A stretch of DNA of 10,597 nucleotides from Cenarchaeum sp. SB0662_bin_33. GTDB taxonomy: Archaea; Thermoproteota; Nitrososphaeria; Nitrososphaerales; Nitrosopumilaceae. The DNA is taken from the NCBI GenBank assembly GCA_009840065.1, contig VXON01000156.1, positions 1 to 10,597 of the forward strand. Direction: 5' to 3'. Position numbers and translations under genes: made by a program. Position 1 is the first letter of the stretch. Every line of letters starts with the position of its first letter. The notes beneath the pieces were generated by a model that was not told the origin of the DNA, ran no database searches, and saw only the letters and a program-made list of their open reading frames with translations. This document shows, piece by piece, positions 1-6,016 of this stretch.

Positions 1-82
1 GAAAAGTAGTTTTTCTACACTAAAAGGCCTAATTTACTTGACTTCCAACTAGTTGTCTAGGTCGCATCTGAGAAATTTTTCG

Positions 83-99
83 CGCCTAGCATCTAGGCG
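83..99. repeat. Perfect 7-bp inverted repeat (hairpin)
   Basis: CGCCTAG at 83-89 and its exact complement CTAGGCG at 93-99 are separated by CAT. A short T run follows at 111-115. It could be a terminator hairpin for a gene to the left of the window, or an operator near the small ribbon-helix-helix ORF. The word CGCGCCTAG at 81-89 recurs at 332-340. The function is unknown. Confidence 0.5.
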
Positions 100-188
100 T
101 AAATTGGCACTTTTTCACTTTCTGATAAGGACAGATAGGAGTGAATTTAGATCATATTAATGTAACAAATATTAACTAGAAACCTTTG

Positions 189-323
189 ATGTGTGGTATG
201 GTTAATCGTTCTATGCCCGTCTGTTTTAGTACGGAGCAGTACAAGCTCATACAAGCATATGCTAAAGAGCGCGGTATGACTAATACGGGCCAAGCTCTGG
301 AAGATTTAATAGAAAAGCGCTAA
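189..323 (+). CDS. Small ribbon-helix-helix (CopG/Arc-like) protein
   Basis: This is a 44-residue ORF beginning MCGMVNRSMPVCF and ending in TAA at 321-323. The pattern fits a minimal ribbon-helix-helix DNA-binding fold: a short beta strand (MPVCFS, residues 9-14), a first helix (TEQYKLIQAYAKERG), a turn (MTNTG) and a second helix (QALEDLIEKR). Such proteins usually dimerise and bind operators through the paired strands, often as antitoxins or autoregulators. ATG codons at 189, 198 and 213 are all possible starts. The 189 start is the longest ATG, and an in-frame stop lies at 177-179. AT-rich ATATTAA at 154-160 is a weak TATA candidate. No toxin partner is visible nearby. The fold is inferred from the pattern only; the ORF is short and could be spurious. 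Confidence 0.5.
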   Translation: MCGMVNRSMPVCFSTEQYKLIQAYAKERGMTNTGQALEDLIEKR

Positions 324-552
324 ACGCCGGCCGCGCCTAGATGACACAAACACATTATTTAGGTCTCTAACAGGAATAAATGATTCGTGTCTGTGGGACA
401 ATTACATCTATCAGAGTCTGATGTTTTATGTGGCTATCATAGATGTCATGGCCGGATACATGGAACCATCTAAGTTTATATCATGACTATTTCTGTATGA
501 AATTTTTTGCACCCCCCCATCCTTGAAGGGGCCGTTCTGCATAATAGATTAT
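324..552. other. Unassigned intergenic region upstream of the SNF2 gene
   Basis: No convincing gene is seen. One plus-strand frame is open from 313 to the TGA at 484-486. Its only ATG starts are at 421 or later, giving a 21-residue peptide beginning MFYVAIIDVMAG. That could be a decayed gene end or chance. A run of seven C (512-518) is followed by the short palindrome CCTTGAAGG. The last bases lead into the TATA box of the next gene. Confidence 0.4.
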
Positions 553-560
553 GTTTATAT
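553..560 (+). promoter_or_regulatory. TATA box of the SNF2/SWIM operon
   Basis: TTTATATT is centred about 26 bases before the GTG at 583. This is the spacing expected when an archaeal transcript starts at the first base of the start codon (leaderless). There is no Shine-Dalgarno sequence before 583. The placement supports the GTG start over the ATGs at 598 and 607. Confidence 0.55.
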
Positions 561-582
561 TACTGGTATTAATGTCTAATTT

Positions 583-3564
583 GTGCTTGTACTACATATG
601 GCCGCGATGGAGGGTTCATTGTTTCTGTGGGGTGAGATATCCACCGAACGTTCCGTGGAGAGTGGTGAGTATCCATGGTCGGCTACACCCGAGGAACTCA
701 GGAAGGTCTTTGACATACTCCGGAACAATTCGGTCTTTAGGGCAGCAATATGGGCGCCTACCACCCGCAAAGGCCCTGTGCCATCCAGTGGCCTCATAGC
801 CGACGTAACTACAACTCCGATTAGGGTGTCTCCCTGGGGTGTATGGGTGTTTGGTCTCACGTATGGTGAAGCAATCACCATACTACAAATGATAGATGGC
901 CGCCGTACTCTGACAGATGGAATCATTCCCGGCGAGGATATGGTGTGGTGGGCCGGGGTGCTCCGCCAGGCCGGCTCAATGGTGGCAAGGCAAAAGTACC
1001 TGCCAGATGTCGTACCCGACGACGACGTATACATGGGTATGTGGAGTCCGGCATTCATAGGGGAGGAGGCTGAGTGGATTAGTACCGCGGCAGCCAAGAT
1101 GCCGGCAGTGGGACGTGCCCTCACCCGTATGGAAATCAAGGCTGCTCCCAGTACGCCTGCGGTCGCAACACTCTGGCATGTGATATCGGCCATGGTAGAT
1201 TATATTGTGCGCAACCCCCCAACGATTACAGGGCGCCGTCGCGCCAAGTTTGACAGCATACACGACGCGTGGTTGTACTCACTGCGCTCAAAACATGATG
1301 CCATATCTGGCAAACCGGCATTAAAATCCCATCTGGCCGAGCAGGTCCGCGAGTGGCACAGGCCCATTATGATAACGACCACATCCCCCTTCCGACTCTC
1401 CTTCCGCATAGAGGAGCCTGAGGATGACTCGGATATTTGGCATATAAGATACCTAGTTCGACTCAAAGACGATCCCAGCATGCTGGTTCCCGCCGATATC
1501 ATATGGAATGACACAGAACAGACAAAACTGAGGGGCCATCTCTTCTTTGCACTGGGTCAGGCCGCAGAGATATGTCCTGACATATCCAAGAACCTCTCTT
1601 TGGGAGGGGCCGGCGGACATACCACTGATACGGAGGGCGCCTACCGTTTCTTAGTGGATGAGGCTGAAGCCCTTCGCCAGGCCGGATACGATGTTATAGT
1701 GCCTTCTTGGTGGACCGGCCGGGGCAACCGTCGACGGCTGACTGCCAAGGCACATGTCCGTTCCACCTCTGCCAGTTCAGGCATACTAAACATGAATAGC
1801 ATAATGCAGTTTGACTGGGAGGTGGCCCTGGGGGATGATACGATTTCTATGGAGGAGCTTGAGGCAATGGCGGAGCTAAAGTCTTCACTGGTCAGGACTA
1901 GGGGCATGTGGATTGTGGTGAGCGCAGAGGATATCCGTGCCGCCATAGAACTGCTCAAGAAGGGTCACACCAGGGGCTCTCTCCGCGACGCGGTCCAGAT
2001 GGAGATGGGAATGGGCGCCATCCCCAGCGAACTTGAGTGGGGTGGAATATCTTCTGCGGATGACCTATCTGATATTATGGAAACAATAAAAGATCACACC
2101 ACCTTGGAGGATGCCATACAGCCGGCAGGCTTTGTGGGGGACTTGAGGCCATATCAGCAGCGGGGATATTCGTGGCTGTCGTTTCTACGGCGGTGGGGCT
2201 TGGGCGGGTGTCTGGCAGATGATATGGGCCTGGGCAAGACCGTCCAGATGCTGGTACTCCTACAGGCAGACTGCGAATCCGGCTACAAGAAACCAGCATT
2301 ACTATTGTGTCCCACATCAGTCATTAACAACTGGAAGAGGGAGGCGGCCCGCTTTGTTCCAGACCTGCGGGTTATGATACACCACGGTTCAGGCAGGACT
2401 AGGGGCGAAGAGATGGCAAAATCTGTAGCCGGGTGCGATGTGGTGGTGACCAGCTACGGATTGCTGCTGCGCGATGTTGAGAGCATGCAAAAGATACAGT
2501 GGGGAGGTGTAATACTGGATGAGGCGCAGAACATAAAAAATTCAGAGACCAAGCAAGCACATGCGGTGCGTTCCATACAGTCCGAGTATCGCTTTGCGCT
2601 GACAGGCACTCCTGTAGAGAATAGTTTAACGGACATGTGGTCTATAATGGAGTTTCTGAATCCCGGATTTCTGGGAAGCCGTGAATCCTTCCGTAAGAGA
2701 TTCCTCCTGCCCATACAGAGTGACCCCGACGGGGAGGTCATTGGGAAACTCCGTCGCGCCACTGGACCCTTCATACTCCGCAGGCTAAAGACCGATCGTA
2801 CCATAATATCAGACCTGCCCGACAAGATAGAGATAAAGGAATACTGCTCAATGACAAAGGAACAGGCTACACTGTATGCGTCTGTACTGCGCGAGGCAGA
2901 ACTTATCCTAGCCGAAACCAATGGTATAAAGAGGCGTGGCATAATACTGGCCACACTATCAAAACTCAAACAGGTCTGCAACCACCCGGCACACTTTTTA
3001 CGGGACAACTCGGCAATATTGGGCCGCTCCGGAAAGATGGAGAGACTGCGGGAGATGCTTGAGGAGGTGGCCGAGTCCGGAGACAAGACGCTTATATTCA
3101 CCCAGTTTGTAGAGATGGGTCACATGCTGAAGCAGTACATTCAGGAGGCTCTAGGTCGCGAGGTACTGTTCCTGCATGGTGGCACAACGCGGCGGCAGCG
3201 CGATATTGTGGTGGAGCGCTTTGGGGATGATGATTCTGTACAGGTGCTTGTGGTCTCGCTAAAGGCCGGCGGGACCGGCTTGAACCTGACGGCAGCCAAC
3301 CATGTGTTTCACTTTGATCGGTGGTGGAACCCCGCAGTTGAGGATCAGGCCACGGATCGTGCCTTCCGGATAGGCCAAACCCGTAACGTTCAAGTGCGCA
3401 AGATGATATGTGCTGGTACCTTTGAGGAGAAAATAGACCAGATGATAGAGCAGAAGAAAGCGATGGCAGAGAGCGTGGTGGGGACCGGTGAGGCTTGGCT
3501 TACGGAGATGTCCAATGATGAACTGCACGACATACTGGCACTGAGTCAGGAGGTTGTGGCATAA
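583..3564 (+). CDS. SNF2-family DNA-dependent ATPase (helicase superfamily 2)
   Basis: This 993-residue Swi2/Snf2 ATPase is expected to translocate on duplex DNA and remodel protein-DNA complexes. The N-terminal half (about residues 1-500) is the accessory region typical of bacterial/archaeal SNF2 proteins; around 424-460 it resembles the SNF2-associated DUF3670 segment. The ATPase core begins at LRPYQ (521). Visible motifs are I DDMGLGKT (546-553), II DEAQ (646-649), III TGTP (674-677), HGG (865-867), V SLKAGGTGLNLT (from 892) and VI DRAFRIGQ (925-932). All key residues are present, so it should be active. The GTG start gives VLHMAAMEGSLFLWGE, which matches the usual family N-terminus; ATG 598 would cut that motif. 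Its stop overlaps the start of the SWIM gene (TAATG), so the two are probably co-translated. Its cellular role is not established. Confidence 0.93.
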   Translation: MLVLHMAAMEGSLFLWGEISTERSVESGEYPWSATPEELRKVFDILRNNSVFRAAIWAPTTRKGPVPSSGLIADVTTTPIRVSPWGVWVFGLTYGEAITILQMIDGRRTLTDGIIPGEDMVWWAGVLRQAGSMVARQKYLPDVVPDDDVYMGMWSPAFIGEEAEWISTAAAKMPAVGRALTRMEIKAAPSTPAVATLWHVISAMVDYIVRNPPTITGRRRAKFDSIHDAWLYSLRSKHDAISGKPALKSHLAEQVREWHRPIMITTTSPFRLSFRIEEPEDDSDIWHIRYLVRLKDDPSMLVPADIIWNDTEQTKLRGHLFFALGQAAEICPDISKNLSLGGAGGHTTDTEGAYRFLVDEAEALRQAGYDVIVPSWWTGRGNRRRLTAKAHVRSTSASSGILNMNSIMQFDWEVALGDDTISMEELEAMAELKSSLVRTRGMWIVVSAEDIRAAIELLKKGHTRGSLRDAVQMEMGMGAIPSELEWGGISSADDLSDIMETIKDHTTLEDAIQPAGFVGDLRPYQQRGYSWLSFLRRWGLGGCLADDMGLGKTVQMLVLLQADCESGYKKPALLLCPTSVINNWKREAARFVPDLRVMIHHGSGRTRGEEMAKSVAGCDVVVTSYGLLLRDVESMQKIQWGGVILDEAQNIKNSETKQAHAVRSIQSEYRFALTGTPVENSLTDMWSIMEFLNPGFLGSRESFRKRFLLPIQSDPDGEVIGKLRRATGPFILRRLKTDRTIISDLPDKIEIKEYCSMTKEQATLYASVLREAELILAETNGIKRRGIILATLSKLKQVCNHPAHFLRDNSAILGRSGKMERLREMLEEVAESGDKTLIFTQFVEMGHMLKQYIQEALGREVLFLHGGTTRRQRDIVVERFGDDDSVQVLVVSLKAGGTGLNLTAANHVFHFDRWWNPAVEDQATDRAFRIGQTRNVQVRKMICAGTFEEKIDQMIEQKKAMAESVVGTGEAWLTEMSNDELHDILALSQEVVA

Positions 3565-4439
3565 TGTGGTGGGGTTATACTCGACGTACGCCGCGGAAAG
3601 TGAAGGGTGGCATCAGACTACAGTCAACGCGCGGTGAATCGGCCCAGAGCTGGTGGGGCAAGTCATGGAACCAGACACTGTACAAGTACATAGAAGAGGG
3701 CAGGCTGGGCCGAGGCCGCTCCTATGCTCGGCGGGGCATGGTGAGATTCATAGAGATAAAGCAGGGTGTGGCGCGGGGTGTAGTGCAGGGTTCCATGCGC
3801 AGCCCGTACATATGCACAATCAAGGTGCGCCAGCTAAATCGGGAGGCGTGGGGCAGGGTGGCTGATGAACTGGTAAAAAAACCGGGAGTCATTGCCAAAA
3901 TGATGGCAGGACAGATGCCAAAAGAACTTGAGGATATATTTGGCAGTGTGGGACTTTCATTGTTTCCGGATCATATGGAGTCGGACTGCGACTGTTATGA
4001 CTGGGGGAATCCCTGCAAACATGCCGCGGCAGTATATTTGATACTGGCGCAGGAACTGGATCGGGATCCGATGCTTATAATGCGACTACGTGGCATGGAT
4101 CAAAAGAACCTGCTCGGCATGATGGGAGTTGATCCTGTATGGGATACTGCCCATAATACGGGTGAATCAGTTCTGGCCCCGTCAGTATCGGATCCAGAAC
4201 CCATACCACTAGACGCAGGTACCTTTTGGGGGCGGGCCGGTTCCTCAATACTACCTGTTACTCCCGCAGAAGTGCCTACCGTGTCTGCGGTATTACCCAG
4301 AAAGCTTGGAGTATTTCCATTCTGGAGGGGTGAGGAGACCTTTATCGATGCACTTGATGCCGTATACAAGGATGCATCCGAGAAGGGGATGGAATACTTT
4401 CTGGGTGATGATGACGGCTCATCGCCCGCGACAAAATAA
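3564..4439 (+). CDS. SWIM zinc-finger protein, partner of the SNF2 ATPase
   Basis: A 291-residue protein. The SWIM signature CxCxnCxH is seen as C142, C144, C151 and H153 (CDCYDWGNPCKH), expected to bind one zinc and to mediate DNA or protein contacts. The N-terminus (MWWGYTRRTPRKVKGG, then SWWGKSWNQTL) is the conserved basic, tryptophan-rich start of SWIM proteins found beside SNF2 genes in bacteria and archaea. The C-terminal region (about 190-291) is acidic and proline-rich, with no domain I recognise. The ATG overlaps the SNF2 stop by one base, so the gene depends on the upstream promoter and probably on translational coupling. Genomic pairing suggests it targets or regulates the ATPase; this is inferred from context. 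Confidence 0.9.
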   Translation: MWWGYTRRTPRKVKGGIRLQSTRGESAQSWWGKSWNQTLYKYIEEGRLGRGRSYARRGMVRFIEIKQGVARGVVQGSMRSPYICTIKVRQLNREAWGRVADELVKKPGVIAKMMAGQMPKELEDIFGSVGLSLFPDHMESDCDCYDWGNPCKHAAAVYLILAQELDRDPMLIMRLRGMDQKNLLGMMGVDPVWDTAHNTGESVLAPSVSDPEPIPLDAGTFWGRAGSSILPVTPAEVPTVSAVLPRKLGVFPFWRGEETFIDALDAVYKDASEKGMEYFLGDDDGSSPATK

Positions 4440-4469
4440 CATATCTAATAATATCACGTAACGAAGGGA

Positions 4470-4477
4470 TTAAAATT
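4470..4477 (+). promoter_or_regulatory. TATA box of the triple zinc-ribbon gene
   Basis: TTAAAATT is centred about 26 bases before the ATG at 4500, matching a leaderless archaeal transcript. This favours ATG 4500 over the in-frame TTG at 4482. Confidence 0.5.
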
Positions 4478-4499
4478 ACTCTTGCCGTATAACTGTATA

Positions 4500-4910
4500 A
4501 TGGGACTGTTTAGTAGAAAGCCATCGTTTTGTAAGATATGTGGAGCCAAACTGAAGCACAAAAACAAACCAAAGCGTGAGTGGGGCATCAAGGGACCATT
4601 ATGTGGGGACTGCTATGTAACAAAGACGACAGAGTTTTATGAGGCAAAGATAATTCAGCCATGCGTAGTCTGTGGCGTGCGTCGCCGCATCGCGGACATG
4701 TGGGAGCCTAGGTGGCAATGGGATATGGATGGGCTGTTATGCAAGGACTGCTTTGAAAAGAAAGAGACCGGCCATAAAAAAGAGAAGGCGACATGTTCCC
4801 ACTGCGGCACGAAGCTGGGGTTTATACGATACAATCCAAAGCCGAAATGGAATATGAACGGGCAGCTCTGTAGAGAGTGCTGGGACAACACAAAGGCAGA
4901 GTTGGGCTGA
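4500..4910 (+). CDS. Protein with three tandem zinc ribbons
   Basis: A 136-residue cytosolic protein with no signal peptide or membrane segment. It consists almost wholly of three repeats of about 40 residues. Each has a CxxC knuckle, a tryptophan-containing strand and a second CxxC: C11/C14 with C35/C38, C55/C58 with C81/C84, and C99/C102 with C124/C127. The second half of each repeat shares a W-x-hydrophobic-x-G-x-LCxxC pattern (WGIKGPLCGDC, WDMDGLLCKDC, WNMNGQLCREC), so the gene arose by internal duplication. Each unit should bind one zinc. Many lysines and arginines suggest a nucleic-acid or ribosome contact, but no function can be assigned. A longer TTG start at 4482 is possible; ATG 4500 fits the TATA spacing and gives the compact start MGLFSRK. 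It follows the SWIM gene by 60 bases and has its own promoter. Confidence 0.8.
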   Translation: MGLFSRKPSFCKICGAKLKHKNKPKREWGIKGPLCGDCYVTKTTEFYEAKIIQPCVVCGVRRRIADMWEPRWQWDMDGLLCKDCFEKKETGHKKEKATCSHCGTKLGFIRYNPKPKWNMNGQLCRECWDNTKAELG

Positions 4911-4980
4911 CTCTACATGCATACCCGTACAATAGTGAAAGTAAATGTCAGTTAGGCTAAAGATATGTGTGGTAGGTAGA

Positions 4981-5122
4981 CCCCTGCATTATCATGGGCT
5001 TCGAGCCCTTCCTAGTGAATGGGGCGAATCTAGCTGAATCTTTTGTGGGCGTCGGTTATCCAAATGGAGGCAGGCAGCCCTTATAGGTGATTGCAGCCAC
5101 CTGCTTGCCACCATTATAAAAA
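4981..5122 (+). ncRNA. Candidate IS110 bridge RNA region (structured non-coding)
   Basis: The region between the zinc-ribbon gene and the IS110 transposase has no ORF but folds strongly. A perfect hairpin GGGCT-TCG-AGCCC lies at 4996-5008. A long stem pairs 5063-5077 with 5101-5115: 14 pairs, one G-T wobble and one A-A mismatch, around a 23-base loop that contains a further GTG/CAC pair. IS110-family elements are known to encode a bridge (seek) RNA in the non-coding end next to the transposase; in IS110-group elements it lies upstream of the gene. Position, strand and size fit that model. The exact RNA ends and guide loops cannot be defined here. The element is broken, so the RNA may now be a relic. 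Confidence 0.4.
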
Positions 5123-5131
5123 AAGGAGGTG
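5123..5131 (+). promoter_or_regulatory. Strong Shine-Dalgarno sequence of the IS110 transposase
   Basis: AAGGAGGTG is close to a full anti-SD match. Its GGAGG core ends 8 bases before codon ATA (5138-5140), ideal spacing for a start there, suggesting the original ATG has mutated to ATA. The GTG at 5129 overlaps the SD itself and is unlikely to be the true start. Promoters of the neighbouring host genes look leaderless, so this site is foreign in style. Confidence 0.6.
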
Positions 5132-5383
5132 AGAAAAATACAAAAATTTAAAACACATATTGGAATCGATATAGGAAAGAAATCATGCGTAGTTTGTGTC
5201 ATGGACCAAGATGGCAACGAGCTGCTACGCACATCATACAAAAATACACGAGAAGATGCCGAGAAATTTGTTCAGTTAATACTAAACAATTTTGAAGACT
5301 GTAATGAGAGTACCTCTCGGATGTGGATAAAGACGTACAAAACGTTTGAGAAACACAACATCCCGAGAGTGGTTTGCTTTTGA
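5129..5383 (+). pseudogene. IS110-family transposase, N-terminal remnant
   Basis: About 80 residues match the start of DEDD (RuvC-like) IS110 transposases. HIGIDIGKKS carries the first catalytic Asp; a strand, turn and second strand follow (CVVCVMDQDGNEL); then comes the conserved ESTSRMWIKTYKTFEKHNIP, with the catalytic Glu. The match stops at about 5364, exactly where the MITE begins, and the last residues before the stop (RVVCF) are read from the MITE. The remaining catalytic Asp residues and the C-terminal Transposase_20 domain are absent: only 8 bases separate the MITE's far end from the rpoP stop. The probable original start (ATA at 5138) is also lost. The element is dead. Its SD and A-rich codons differ from its neighbours, consistent with transfer. 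Confidence 0.8.
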
Positions 5384-5510
5384 AGTTGATCGTGCGTAAA
5401 AACGATGACGCGTGTGCTAAATGAAAAATTGATGGTTTTTATTAATAATGATGGGTGTTTTAAACGATTTTTTGGTATTGAATTGGCTATTCAAAAAGCA
5501 AAACACTTTC
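5365..5510 (+). mobile_element. MITE-like element, copy 1 (146 bp)
   Basis: A short AT-rich element bounded by near-perfect terminal inverted repeats of about 20 bp. The left end is GAGAGTGGTTTGCTTTTGAA (5365-5384); the right end (5490-5510) read from outside inward begins GAAAGTGTTTTGC. An inverted second copy lies at 10252-10386. The shared core (5385-5479) is identical in both over about 95 bp. Copy 1 has 12 extra bases (a stretch between two ATT words near 5480-5492) and one T fewer in the left end. It carries no transposase, so it would need one in trans. No clear target-site duplication is visible. It truncates the IS110 remnant and ends 8 bases from the rpoP stop. A small ORF inside (from 5405) is probably not a gene. 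Confidence 0.8.
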
Positions 5511-5518
5511 GTATATTT

Positions 5519-5701
5519 CTAGATGGCACGGATTCTTTTGACTATTCCAGGCCGGCGCTTTACAAATACACGAAATCCGCAGATACACTTTATCTCTGGC
5601 AGTAGAAAGAGCTCATCGTTGGATGTGACGGTTGCACACTTTAGACACGAATAGAGCACTTCGAACTTTTCATCACTAACTTCTGACATTATATTACTCA
5701 T
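5519..5701 (-). CDS. rpoP: DNA-directed RNA polymerase subunit P (Rpo12/Rpb12-like)
   Basis: A 60-residue zinc-ribbon protein, the archaeal counterpart of eukaryotic Rpb12, which helps assemble the polymerase core. Seen are C19xxC22, the typical linker ending in LLP (33-35), then C39xC41-G-F-R and the C-terminal VKxRPxxVKxIxA pattern (VKRRPGIVKRIRAI). The second cysteine pair has one residue between the cysteines, where most archaeal subunits have two. The start overlaps the S10 stop as ATGA, so it is the third gene of the EF-1 alpha/S10 operon and probably translationally coupled. An internal ATG at residue 5 is also possible. The stop codon is 8 bases from MITE copy 1, so the gene narrowly escaped disruption. 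Confidence 0.85.
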   Translation of the reverse strand: MSNIMSEVSDEKFEVLYSCLKCATVTSNDELFLLPEIKCICGFRVFVKRRPGIVKRIRAI

Positions 5702-6006
5702 GTAAGCAACAACTCGATATAAACGTCATCGGGTATGCGCAGACGCATCAGCTGGCGAATCACCTTGTCATCTGCACTTATGTCAATAACCCGGCGGTGA
5801 AGACGCATCTCCCACTTTTCATAAGTCTCTGTACCATTTCCACAGGGGGACTTGCGCGTAGCAACATGGAGTCTCTTTATGGGTAGTGGAGTGGGCCCTT
5901 TAATTCGCACACCGGTATTTTTACCAATGCCCATAATCTCGCCACACACACCGTTAAGCTTTGGTAGGCTAATACTAGTAAGTTTGACTCGGGCAGTCTG
6001 GGCCAT
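5698..6006 (-). CDS. rps10: 30S ribosomal protein S10 (uS10)
   Basis: A 102-residue protein of normal archaeal length. It is recognised by MAQTARVKLTSI at the start, the central GPTPLPIKRLHVATRKSPCG loop that reaches toward the decoding head of the 30S subunit, and YEKWEMRLHRRVIDI near the end. It lies 10 bases downstream of the EF-1 alpha stop, the usual archaeal order, and its TGA overlaps the rpoP start. No separate promoter is evident; it is expected to be co-transcribed with EF-1 alpha. Confidence 0.96.
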   Translation of the reverse strand: MAQTARVKLTSISLPKLNGVCGEIMGIGKNTGVRIKGPTPLPIKRLHVATRKSPCGNGTETYEKWEMRLHRRVIDISADDKVIRQLMRLRIPDDVYIELLLT

Positions 6007-6016
6007 CCAGATCTAC

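Noticed and set aside
576..1193. Long minus-strand ORF opposite the SNF2 gene, and a similar one at 2454-3101
   Set aside because: Antisense shadows of a well-supported gene; low-complexity Ser/Arg-rich products with no family features.
4960..5010. tRNA-like pieces (a D-loop-like GTGTGGTAGGTAGAC and GGGCTTCGAGCCC resembling a T arm)
   Set aside because: The hairpin has a 3-base loop, not a 7-base T loop on a 5-bp stem, and no acceptor or anticodon stem can be built around it.
5405..5605. 66-residue ORF inside and past MITE copy 1, and its 67-residue twin on the minus strand at 10142-10345
   Set aside because: Both arise from the repeated element; the downstream parts read into rpoP (antisense) and the IS1595 flank and share no sequence. 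No protein family is recognised.
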